14,116 nt of DNA from an archaeon (GTDB taxonomy: Archaea > Asgardarchaeota > Hermodarchaeia > Hermodarchaeales > Hermodarchaeaceae). The notes below the pieces were generated by a model. It was not told the origin of the DNA, searched no databases, and worked only from the letters and a program-made list of their open reading frames with translations. The DNA is taken from positions 1 through 14,116 of the forward strand of contig JABXGV010000262.1 of the NCBI GenBank assembly GCA_016550485.1. Reading direction: 5' to 3'. This document shows, one piece after another, positions 1 through 5,887 of this stretch. Made by a program: the position numbers and the translations under genes. The first letter of the stretch is position 1. The number at the start of each line of letters is the position of its first letter.

Positions 1-2
1 AC

Positions 3-179
3 CAGCTCCTCACGAAGGAACGGGTCCAGCTCCGAACTGGCTGGATTACCCTCTACTCTTTCCTCGAGTTCATCGCCTATCTCCTCACCATTATCTACGT
101 TGGCACTTGGCTCGCTACCCACATCTCCGTCGTCCTGTTCCGGGCCTTCGGCGTGGGCGGTATAGCCTTTATATTATAG
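3..179 (+). CDS. C-terminal part of a membrane protein (5' end outside the window)
   Basis: The frame is open from the first bases of the window to a TAG at 177-179, giving 58 residues with no start, so this is the tail of a longer gene. It has one strong membrane segment (about residues 14-50, with the run FIAYLLTIIYVGTWLA) after a charged stretch QLLTKERVQLR. The frame continues open for 79 codons after the TAG, with text (ALLGTLLGTVRSRGRQITFQ) that resembles the cytoplasmic tail after the last helix of membrane GT2 (cellulose-synthase-like) glycosyltransferases. That family guess comes from memory of the pattern and is weak. The next gene lies in the same direction and overlaps the end of the extended frame, so the two are probably co-transcribed. 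Whether the TAG is a true end is discussed as a finding. Confidence 0.6.
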   Translation, partial: QLLTKERVQLRTGWITLYSFLEFIAYLLTIIYVGTWLATHISVVLFRAFGVGGIAFIL

Positions 180-419
180 ACCTGCACCATTGAACGGTTC
201 GCTCTTCTCGGAACCCTCCTCGGCACCGTCCGTAGCCGCGGACGACAAATCACATTCCAGACCACTAAGACAGGACCGCCGCCTACAATTTTCACTCGTT
301 TTAACTCAAAAAGAGTAACTTTTATTAGGCGCCACCCCCCACTACTAGGCACCCAATCCCCTCATGACGCCAAGTATCGATTGGGTATCATCACGGAGGG
401 TTTTCATTGGCAAATCTAA
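180..419 (+). other. In-frame open extension after the TAG of the preceding gene
   Basis: Seventy-nine sense codons follow the TAG at 177-179 in the same frame and end at TAA 417-419, 13 bases inside the next gene. The first half is protein-like (hydrophobic stretch, then basic residues, then ITFQTTKTG); the second half is less so. It could be the true C-terminus of a gene interrupted by a nonsense mutation or sequencing error, or a readthrough product. A second frame is also open across about 57 codons here but is Ser/Pro-rich and less convincing. No separate start codon with a ribosome site was found for it. Confidence 0.4.
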
Positions 420-1402
420 CTAGCCCCATCCATCTACTGGACAGAAGGTTTGAGAAAGGCGTAACTATCGCCCTCATCCCACTCGGGCTCCTCCTCATCC
501 TCTTGGCAGGGTTCGTCTTCTTTATTGTAATTCCCACAGACACCACCGGCATATGGGCATCCGCTGATGGCTGGAAGAAAATCCTCGTCCTCGAAACCCT
601 CATCAGCAGCATAGTCGTTGGTACCATATTCCTTGTCGTCAGCCCTAGCCTCCTTTACCTCGCTGCAAGAACTGCTCCAGGAAAACCTGTCGATCCAGAG
701 TTCTCCGATTCCCCACCGGCCAGGCTTCGTGCTTGGGCCCTCCTCCAATTTGTCGCGGCTGCCATTCTTCTCAGTTTGAGCTTCATAACCTGGTACAGCA
801 TCGACATCCTTGGAGGTCCCTCCGGCTTCAGCCATTACGTCCCCCCCGAGTATCTCCTCCTCTCCCTCATCATCGAAGTCCCCACGCTCCTCCTCGCCCT
901 TCTAACATGGATTTGCCCCCACAGAATCCATTGGACAGCATGGATTGCTATTGGAGCCCTCCATATTTTAGCCGCTGTCTTCGTCTTTCGCCCGTGGGTC
1001 TATCCCACTCGCTATTACGCATTACCACTCTGGCAACAGCCAACCCTGGACAAACTCGCTGAATTCCTCGGGTCCACGGTGATTGTTGGGGGAACGGTTC
1101 TACTAATCCCTACCTTCACCAAATTAGAAACAAAAGACATCTCACCCATACTCAAGACATACGGGCTCGCCGCATCAATCCTCGGGCTCACCTTGATTAT
1201 AGTGAGCAGTTACTACCTCTGGTTGGGCATCTACGCCCACCTCGTCAACATCCCCCTCCTTGCTGAATTCCCCTCCATCGGTGACGAACTCAGAACCGTC
1301 AGACTCCTCATGATCCTTCCCAGTCTCTTCCTAGCCGCAGGCATCGCCCTCCTTGCCCTCGGGACCCACTGGTACCTCCAAAACGACACGGTAGTATCTT
1401 AG
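407..1402 (+). CDS. Unknown multi-pass membrane protein (about 8 TM helices)
   Basis: A 331-residue protein. The start is a TTG preceded by GGAGGG at 395-400 with a 6-base gap, and no in-frame ATG fits better. Hydrophobic segments lie near residues 19-43, 60-86, 110-130, 148-170, 176-195, 220-235, 251-277 and 299-322, with short loops and only one longer, proline- and acid-rich loop (about 88-108). No catalytic motif, Walker motif or metal ligand cluster is visible, and I do not recognise the family. It lies just after, and slightly overlaps, the extended frame of the upstream membrane protein, suggesting an operon. Its TAG stop overlaps the TAA stop of the convergent ferredoxin gene by four bases. 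Integral membrane localisation is confident; function is unknown. Confidence 0.85.
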   Translation: MANLTSPIHLLDRRFEKGVTIALIPLGLLLILLAGFVFFIVIPTDTTGIWASADGWKKILVLETLISSIVVGTIFLVVSPSLLYLAARTAPGKPVDPEFSDSPPARLRAWALLQFVAAAILLSLSFITWYSIDILGGPSGFSHYVPPEYLLLSLIIEVPTLLLALLTWICPHRIHWTAWIAIGALHILAAVFVFRPWVYPTRYYALPLWQQPTLDKLAEFLGSTVIVGGTVLLIPTFTKLETKDISPILKTYGLAASILGLTLIIVSSYYLWLGIYAHLVNIPLLAEFPSIGDELRTVRLLMILPSLFLAAGIALLALGTHWYLQNDTVVS

Positions 1403-1668
1403 CCTCGTTCGTAGATTATCCCCGTTCCACCCTGTGGATACCGGAACCGAATCGCATCCGCGTCGCAGACCTGATAACACGCCCCACACTCAAGGCACTT
1501 TGATTGATAGTCTTTAATGAGACCGATTCGGTCACCAGTCTTCTTCCACAGCTGCATCACGCAGCTGATGATACAGCGTCCACACTGTGTACATTTGTCA
1601 GCATCGAGGCTGATGAAATCACCAGTACCAGAAACTCGCTTGACTAATCCGGCAACAGGAATTTTCAT
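1399..1668 (-). CDS. fixX: FixX-type ferredoxin-like protein
   Basis: An 89-residue iron-sulfur protein. Cysteines at 26/29/32/36 and 58/61/64/68 form two complete CxxCxxCxxxC motifs, enough for two [4Fe-4S] clusters. The end matches the FixX pattern closely: CLECGACYQVC, then IRFRYPQGGTGIIY. In FixX proteins such as the E. coli one the first motif is degraded, so two intact motifs are notable, and neither motif is followed by the usual proline. I chose the ATG at 1666-1668 because GGTGAG at 1674-1679 sits 5 bases ahead; a GTG at 1677 is also in frame but too close to its ribosome site. It follows the flavoprotein gene by one base (TGA-T-ATG), so the two are translationally linked, and it most likely passes electrons to or from that flavoprotein. 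Confidence 0.9.
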   Translation of the reverse strand: MKIPVAGLVKRVSGTGDFISLDADKCTQCGRCIISCVMQLWKKTGDRIGLIKDYQSKCLECGACYQVCDADAIRFRYPQGGTGIIYERG

Positions 1669-1669
1669 A

Positions 1670-3067
1670 TCACTCACCCTCCGTGGTAGGCGGCTCTTGT
1701 TTCATCATCTGGGTCACCTTCGGCAGCGCCGCTGCAAGAGTTTGAGGATCCATGAGCTTGTACAACCGGTCACCGAGAACCTTGTGCAGCAGCGGGAAAA
1801 CGTACTGCATGAAGAAGGGCAACGCCTTCGGTGCATAGGATTTCACGTTCTGGAGAATCTGTCGCACCCGTCGCACATGGGGTTGGGACCAATCGAAAAT
1901 CCCTCCCAGCACATCCATCATCATGGGAACGAACCAGGTCATGGTTTCTTTCGGGCTAAAGGGTAGCGCCCTCCAAATGGCCGCCAGTTCACGTCCCGCC
2001 TCAAATTCCTTGCCAACGCTCGTCTTCTGCCACCGCGCATCGAACGCCTTCAACGCCTCCTTTGACGTATCGCCGGATGACAGTGCCTCTACCGCTACTT
2101 CAGCGGCGATTCGCCCCGTGACCATCGCAGGATAGATGCCTTCAGCCTCCAGCGGACAGGGAAACCCGGCGGCGTCACCCACCAAGATCACATTATCCGT
2201 GTGCGTGTTGTACGGATACTCCAACCAGGGGAGCAGGTGCACCTGAAATTCCCGGGGTTTCGCGTCAAGAATCCGGAGTAACCGCTGGAAATAGGGCAAC
2301 CCGACACAGCGGTCCAGGTAGACCCGCGGGTTTCGGTCCCACCACGTCATCCAGTTACCCAAACCAACGTGAAACCCATCACGAAAGAACACCTGGTAGG
2401 CTGCCGGGAAGGTTGCCGACCACCAGACAGCCAGCGCCTCATCACCCATGATATCATCGATTTTGCCGGGCGATACAGCGAAGTCATACTGGGGCACCAG
2501 CGTCACTTGCTGTTGCTGCCACCGTGTCCGCAACCCGCTTTGCCGGGCAACCATCGAAATGACGCCATCCGCGCCAATGACGAATCCACGGTACTTCTCG
2601 CCCTTCTCATCGACGACACCGATTACCTTGCCGTCTTCTTTGAGGAGATCAACAACGAGGGTGGCACTCTTGAGTTCGGCTCCGGCGTCGATGGCAAATT
2701 GGGCGATCCAAGGATCGAAGTCGCTCCGGTACACATTCATGGTAATGAAGCTTTTCGCAGGCTCATAGGACACTGATTCGGTTGGACGTGTCATCAGGTA
2801 TCCTGCGACGACTCCATCCTCATTGACGAAGTAGTTACGTGCAGCGGCACCCGCCCTCATGGATGGACAGACCTCGGGCGTCAATTCCTGCATGATATCA
2901 AATTCCCGCCACATGCGGGGACCCAAACCACAACCTGAGGCGTTCTTTTCACCGGGTTTCCGCCCACGTTCAAAGAAGATGGTTTTCAGGCCCCGCTCTG
3001 CAGCCTCTTTGGCGGCAGTGGCACCTGCAGGACCCGCTCCAACAATCACTACATCATAGGTCTTCAT
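1670..3067 (-). CDS. fixC: FAD-dependent oxidoreductase, FixC / geranylgeranyl-reductase family
   Basis: A 465-residue flavoprotein. An N-terminal Rossmann motif GAGPAG lies at residues 10-15, with an acidic residue (E33) after the second strand for the FAD ribose. The second FAD motif GADGVISMVAR lies near 165, and GDAAGFPCPLEAEGI at 297-311 is the GD-box of the family. Members include FixC/ETF-quinone oxidoreductase-like proteins, which oxidise an electron-transfer flavoprotein, and geranylgeranyl reductases, which saturate archaeal lipid chains using ferredoxin. The adjoining fixX points to the FixC branch, but a lipid reductase with its own ferredoxin is a real alternative. E. coli FixC is about 430 residues, so this one has a somewhat longer C-terminus without clear TM segments. 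The start is ATG with GGTGAG six bases ahead. No fixA/fixB (ETF) gene lies in the window. Confidence 0.88.
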   Translation of the reverse strand: MKTYDVVIVGAGPAGATAAKEAAERGLKTIFFERGRKPGEKNASGCGLGPRMWREFDIMQELTPEVCPSMRAGAAARNYFVNEDGVVAGYLMTRPTESVSYEPAKSFITMNVYRSDFDPWIAQFAIDAGAELKSATLVVDLLKEDGKVIGVVDEKGEKYRGFVIGADGVISMVARQSGLRTRWQQQQVTLVPQYDFAVSPGKIDDIMGDEALAVWWSATFPAAYQVFFRDGFHVGLGNWMTWWDRNPRVYLDRCVGLPYFQRLLRILDAKPREFQVHLLPWLEYPYNTHTDNVILVGDAAGFPCPLEAEGIYPAMVTGRIAAEVAVEALSSGDTSKEALKAFDARWQKTSVGKEFEAGRELAAIWRALPFSPKETMTWFVPMMMDVLGGIFDWSQPHVRRVRQILQNVKSYAPKALPFFMQYVFPLLHKVLGDRLYKLMDPQTLAAALPKVTQMMKQEPPTTEGE

Positions 3068-3073
3068 AGAAGA

Positions 3074-3115
3074 CTCACCACGGAACGTAATTACTCCCCT
3101 CTTCTAGCATAAAAG
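3074..3115 (-). promoter_or_regulatory. Probable promoter and ribosome site of fixC-fixX
   Basis: GGTGAG (3074-3079, minus strand) is the ribosome site of fixC. A TATA-like CTTTTATG (3108-3115, minus strand) lies about 27 bases ahead of a start near 3083, which would leave a short leader. Further upstream, CCAATC/GATTGG (3152-3157 and 3166-3171) is a small inverted repeat that could be an operator. The TATA call is based on spacing and sequence only. Confidence 0.4.
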
Positions 3116-3190
3116 CCTGATAGCCAACGAATTAATAACTACAAATTACTACCAATCTCTCAGGGGATTGGAGGCAAGACACCCACATTG

Positions 3191-3293
3191 GACTACGGAA
3201 TGGACGGACAATCCACTCAAAAGAGAAAAAGGGTCACTCCAGCATCACGCCACTAAGGCGGGACAGAGCAGCCTTGGAGGGTATCGAGGCTGC
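3191..3293. repeat. Imperfect long repeat, copy A (upstream of the LRR gene)
   Basis: This stretch aligns with 4136-4222 on the other side of the LRR gene. Shared blocks include GACTAC(G/T)GAAT, AAGAGA, GGTCAC, CGCCACT, AA(G/A)GCGGGA, AGAGCAG and CTT(G/A)GA, in the same order and orientation, with about 15 extra bases in this copy after the first block. It ends in a hairpin: GCAGCCT (3268-3274) pairs with AGGCTGC (3287-3293) around a 12-base loop. The repeat stops just before the TATA box of the LRR gene, so it may be part of its control region. It is not a recognised IS end. Confidence 0.6.
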
Positions 3294-3297
3294 GAAG

Positions 3298-3346
3298 TAT
3301 AAAATGTTATATGTCACAATTCTCTAATATTCATAGTAAAGGAGGG
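3298..3346 (+). promoter_or_regulatory. TATA box and ribosome site that set the LRR gene start
   Basis: TATAAAA at 3298-3304 is a textbook archaeal TATA box, predicting transcription from about 3325-3330. GGAGGG at 3341-3346 is a strong ribosome site nine bases before the GTG at 3356. An in-frame ATG at 3311 lies upstream of the predicted transcript start and has no ribosome site, so it is unlikely to be used. Confidence 0.65.
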
Positions 3347-3355
3347 TTACCCATC

Positions 3356-4057
3356 GTGAATTCTGTTGTCCTTGAATACCAGTCAGTAGACGGACGAAGT
3401 CACCAAGTCACCGTTTCTCCCACCACTAGTTCCATCTTGCTCCATCAAAAGGAGATTGTATCCATAGACCTGACGCCCCTCCAACACTGCCCAGACCTTC
3501 AGAACCTACACCTTGAAGGGAATCCGCTGCACCATGTGAACCTGACTCCCCTCAAACGCTGCTCAGGACTCCGCACCCTCACCCTCGACGGAAACCAGCT
3601 CACCCACATAGACCTTGGACCCCTCCAATACTGTCCAAACCTTCAAAATCTCCGCCTCCGAAGGAACCAGTTGACGCAGGTGGATTTGCGCCCCCTTCAC
3701 CAGTGTCGACGCCTCCGACAACTCGACCTCTCTGAGAACCAGTTGACGCAGGTGGATTTGCGCCCCATCGATCAATGGTCACTCCGGTTCCTAGGGCTAA
3801 GTGAGAACATGTTGACACAAATCAATTTAACCCCCATGGCGCACTGTCAGGGACTACGAGGGCTGAGCCTATCAACAAACCAGCTGCGACAAATAGATGT
3901 ATCACCCCTGTTTAGCTGTCCCTATTTCCAAGATCTATGGGTGGACCGAACAGTACGGCTAACAGCACATCCAGACTATACGGAGGAGGGACGAATTGTA
4001 CCACGGGGGATACAGCAACTGATAGACGAGGGACGAATCAGCTGGATCAAAAGTTAG
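3356..4057 (+). CDS. Leucine-rich-repeat protein
   Basis: A 233-residue protein from a GTG start (SD GGAGGG nine bases ahead). After a short beta-rich N-terminus it is built of about six to seven repeats of 24 residues on the pattern LTxxDLxPLxxCxxLxxLxLxxN, for example LTQVDLRPLHQCRRLRQLDL. The repeat containing RPIDQWSLRF is one residue short and has lost the usual cysteine. The last ~45 residues (from about CPYFQDLW) form a non-repeat cap. No signal peptide or TM helix is visible, so it is probably a cytosolic protein-binding scaffold. LRR proteins of this PL..C style are, to my knowledge, common in Asgard archaea; ligand and role are unknown. It stands alone, between two copies of a long DNA repeat. 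If the ATG at 3311 were used instead, the protein would have 248 residues. Confidence 0.85.
   Translation: MNSVVLEYQSVDGRSHQVTVSPTTSSILLHQKEIVSIDLTPLQHCPDLQNLHLEGNPLHHVNLTPLKRCSGLRTLTLDGNQLTHIDLGPLQYCPNLQNLRLRRNQLTQVDLRPLHQCRRLRQLDLSENQLTQVDLRPIDQWSLRFLGLSENMLTQINLTPMAHCQGLRGLSLSTNQLRQIDVSPLFSCPYFQDLWVDRTVRLTAHPDYTEEGRIVPRGIQQLIDEGRISWIKS
3664..3766 (+). repeat. Identical 31-base segments inside neighbouring LRR units
   Basis: The 31 bases at 3664-3694, beginning GAACCAGTTGACGCAGG, recur without a change at 3736-3766, exactly 72 bases (24 codons, one LRR unit) downstream. Other neighbouring units have diverged at DNA level, so this pair points to recent unit duplication or gene conversion. 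Confidence 0.85.
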
Positions 4058-4135
4058 AAGCATACACTGGCAGGTTCAAGAAACAGTGTAATCCCCAATG
4101 AAGCGTTTCTTATACTTGCTACTCATACTCTCATA

Positions 4136-4222
4136 GACTACTGAATACAAGAGATAAGAAATGGTCACCTCAGCACCTGCGCCACTTAAAGCGGGATAGA
4201 GCAGTCCTTAGAACGAGGACAT
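4136..4222. repeat. Imperfect long repeat, copy B (downstream of the LRR gene)
   Basis: This is the partner of 3191-3293, in the same orientation and about 930 bases further on. The core around GCGGGATAGAGCAG is closely conserved. Its terminal hairpin is GTCCT (4204-4208) pairing with AGGAC (4216-4220) around a 7-base loop. The stem differs in sequence from copy A (GCAGCCT/AGGCTGC) but still pairs, as expected if structure is under selection. It is followed by a purine tract, AAAGGAGGAGAGGGGGAGAG, and a very short ATG frame, not by an evident gene. Confidence 0.6.
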
Positions 4223-4974
4223 AAAGGAGGAGAGGGGGAGAGGGGAATGAAAGACACAGGGAGAGGATGACTCTATCCATTCGCCAGTGACTACTGTAGT
4301 GCTGAAGTGTTGTATTGCTTCATCCACCTCGGGTAACGTCCCGATTCCACTAGACAGGTATGCCTCATGCTTTTAAAAGGTTTCCATTTGGGAAGTGGAA
4401 AAACATCCAAATTCCCCGTTTTTTGGTATGGGACAGCCCCCGACGATAGGGGCGGGGGCTCGTTCTGTGTCTCCTGTGTCTTGGTCATCCCCCTTCTCCC
4501 CGCAAATGAAGGGGCGACAACCTTGGTCATCACGCAAGGATTTGGAGCCGGGATCCGGACACCCCGAAAAGGAGGGAGGTTCGGACAACGGAGGAGGGAT
4601 TTTGGGAGGGATTTTTTGGAGGGACAGGAAGGGAGGGCTCCCCGATTGGGTCGAGGGTTCCGGTCTCCCGGTTCCCACATCCTTGGTGCTTTCCCGCGGA
4701 GTCTGTGCTTCCACTATATACTATAGGGGGTGTTAGCTGCGTGGTTGTGGAGTGGCTGACTGCGCATTTGCGTGGTTTGGACGATTATGTGGTGGTTTGG
4801 AGTGGTGTAGGATGGGAAATTAGAGGAAAACACAGGCGTTTCGGGGTATTTTGGTGTTTTTTTACCGTGCAGCTGCGCACTTAAGGAGCCCCTTAAAAGC
4901 TTTTAGTGGCTAATCTAGTTCCCACACTTTTTTCCAGGGGTCTAGATGGGTCTTTTTAGAACTCAGCTTGATGG
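4223..4974. other. Gene-poor, G-rich and hairpin-rich region
   Basis: No convincing gene is seen. Several overlapping frames of 110-130 codons are open on both strands, but they encode low-complexity Gly/Pro/Arg/Ser text with no family resemblance and no good ribosome sites, as expected from the skewed base composition. The stretch holds a purine tract (4224-4260), a strong TATA-like box CTTTTAAAAGG (about 4370-4380), hairpins at 4435-4460 and 4490-4514, repeated GGG runs (4574-4637), a second TATA-like box (about 4712-4725), and a G/T-rich block with GTGGTTTGGA repeats (4741-4805). It ends with small palindromes (TTAAGG-AGCC-CCTTAA at 4881-4896 and AAAAGCTTTT at 4895-4904). A non-coding transcript is possible. 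Confidence 0.5.
4370..4514 (+). other. Candidate structured transcript: TATA box plus two hairpins
   Basis: A TATA-like CTTTTAAAAGG near 4370-4380 predicts a start at about 4401. Downstream, AGCCCCCG (4435-4442) pairs perfectly with CGGGGGCT (4453-4460) around a 10-base loop, and CCCCTTC (4490-4496) pairs with GAAGGGG (4508-4514) around 11 bases. No protein explains these. The box is symmetric enough to work in either direction, so the strand is uncertain. No known RNA family is recognised. Confidence 0.3.
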
Positions 4975-5006
4975 GAAAAAGAAGGGTCGGGCTGCTTGTG
5001 CAGCCC
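4975..5006 (-). terminator. Stem-loop plus T-rich terminator after the small ferredoxin
   Basis: On the minus strand a perfect 7-bp stem GGGCTGC/GCAGCCC (5000-5006 with 4989-4995) closes a 4-base ACAA loop. It is followed by GACCCTTCTTTTTC. It lies about 50 bases after the ferredoxin stop. T-rich tracts alone can terminate archaeal transcription, and the hairpin makes the call stronger. Confidence 0.6.
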
Positions 5007-5057
5007 CGCCGAAGAATCCGCAGAAGTAGCGACCGGCGGATTAAGCGTTGTAAGCGC

Positions 5058-5234
5058 TTACTCCAAGACGATGGCTCCCTCAGGGCAATTCTCGACACAG
5101 CTTTCGCAGTCGACACAGTCGTCGGGGTTGACGACCTTGGACTTCTCATCTTCTAGAACGAAGACCTCAGAAGGGCAAACGTCAGCGCAGGAGCCGCAGC
5201 CGTTGCATTTTGATTCATCTACTTTGGGTGGCAT
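5058..5234 (-). CDS. Small 2x[4Fe-4S] ferredoxin
   Basis: A 58-residue protein starting MPPKVDESKCNGCGSC and ending EGAIVLE. Cysteines at 10/13/16/20 and 40/43/46/50 form two classical CxxCxxCxxxCP motifs in a pseudo-twofold arrangement, the usual bacterial/archaeal-type low-potential ferredoxin of about 55-60 residues. It is rich in acidic residues, as expected for a soluble electron carrier. The ATG lies 6 bases after the end of a possible small upstream frame whose last codons supply the ribosome site (AAAGGAAAG, 5246-5254). A stem-loop terminator follows at 4975-5006. The redox partner cannot be told from the context; it is separate from the fixX-type protein at 1399-1668. Confidence 0.93.
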   Translation of the reverse strand: MPPKVDESKCNGCGSCADVCPSEVFVLEDEKSKVVNPDDCVDCESCVENCPEGAIVLE

Positions 5235-5240
5235 TTCTAT

Positions 5241-5438
5241 TCATCTTTCCTTTCTTGTCGGATTCACCGGCACGACAAAGAGCCGTGTGGGGTGCATGAA
5301 AAACCCAACAATCTCTCCTTTAAACTCTTTTGGAGTGGCAGCGAGGTAACCCTTATCATTGGCATTTAGCGACCGAATACCCCTGCTGACAGTAGAGTGT
5401 GTCGTATTGCAAAAGCATAATAGCTTCCTGTGTCGCAA
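5241..5438 (-). CDS. Possible small basic protein upstream of the ferredoxin
   Basis: The frame is open for up to 65 codons and ends 6 bases before the ferredoxin start. The C-terminal ~40 residues read like real protein (YLAATPKEFKGEIVGFF, then LFVVPVNP) and carry a basic tail. The first 25 residues look poor, and the only initiators are a TTG at 5438 without a clear ribosome site or a non-standard ATT near 5378 after CAGGGG. A TATA-like box at 5416-5423 would start a transcript near 5393, after the TTG. It may therefore be a shorter leader protein, a decayed gene, or chance. No family is recognised. Confidence 0.35.
   Translation of the reverse strand: MRHRKLLCFCNTTHSTVSRGIRSLNANDKGYLAATPKEFKGEIVGFFMHPTRLFVVPVNPTRKER
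5416..5423. promoter_or_regulatory. Possible shared TATA box between ridA and the ferredoxin unit
   Basis: CATAATAG on the plus strand reads CTATTATG on the minus strand, so the same box could serve ridA (start about 5445) and the ferredoxin unit (start about 5393). This would explain the tight divergent arrangement. It is a spacing-based guess. Confidence 0.3.
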
Positions 5439-5479
5439 TCTTCTCTACTTCCCTTGTTGTTGTGGAGTTGTGTAATGCT

Positions 5480-5887
5480 ATGTCCCCTAAGACCCCTAAG
5501 AAAGAAGTTGTTTATACCGAGAGCGCACCTCAACCGGTGGGCCCCTATAGCCAGGCAATTCGTGCTGGTGACTTGGTCTTTGTCGCGGGTCAGGTGCCCT
5601 TTGATCCCGTCGCGGGCGAGTTCGTTCGAGGCACTATCGCTGACCAAGCCCGTCAGTGCATGGAGAACATCAGGGCTATCGTCGAGGCTGCCGGTGGCAC
5701 GCTATCCCAGCTAGTCAAGACGACCATCTTCTTGACGAACATCGCCGACTTTACCGTTGTCAATGAAGTGTACGGTAACTATTTTGACCTGGCTCCTCCT
5801 GCCCGTTCTACGGTGCAGGTTGCAGCGCTCCCAAAGGGTGTTGCCATCGAGATTGAAGCCATAGCCAACGTACCATTGAAATCGTAA
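5480..5887 (+). CDS. ridA: RidA family 2-iminobutanoate/2-iminopropanoate deaminase
   Basis: A 135-residue protein close to the usual 125-130 of the family (YjgF/YER057c/UK114). RidA trimers hydrolyse reactive enamine/imine products of PLP enzymes such as threonine dehydratase, releasing ammonia and 2-keto acids. Family signatures are present: GPYSQAIRAGDLVFVAGQ (21-38), the substrate-carboxylate arginine in PPARSTVQV (R109), and the glutamate in IEIEAIA (E126). I chose ATG 5480 over a GTG at 5399, which would add 27 residues unlike the family. GTGGAG at 5462-5467 is a rather distant ribosome site, and a TATA-like box at 5416-5423 fits a start between them. It appears monocistronic. The cytosolic role is well supported by the conserved residues. 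Confidence 0.95.
   Translation: MSPKTPKKEVVYTESAPQPVGPYSQAIRAGDLVFVAGQVPFDPVAGEFVRGTIADQARQCMENIRAIVEAAGGTLSQLVKTTIFLTNIADFTVVNEVYGNYFDLAPPARSTVQVAALPKGVAIEIEAIANVPLKS

Noticed and set aside
3..419. Pyrrolysine coding at TAG 177-179
   Set aside because: TAG ends at least five other genes in the window, which argues against a TAG-sparing genome; not excluded, but not claimed.
4185..4210. AGCGGGATAGAGCAG resembling the 5' end of an initiator tRNA, also in the copy near 3260
   Set aside because: The match stops after about 15 bases; there is no D-stem partner, anticodon arm or T arm, so it is treated as part of the long repeat only.
4536..4575. tRNA-like bases (GGATTTGGAGCCGGGATCC, read on either strand)
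   Set aside because: The apparent T-loop has two mismatches to GGTTCAAATCC, its stem does not pair, and no anticodon or D arm is found nearby.
4291..4736. Four overlapping frames of 110-130 codons on both strands
   Set aside because: All arise from low A/T content in a G-rich tract, conflict with one another, lack ribosome sites, and encode low-complexity text.
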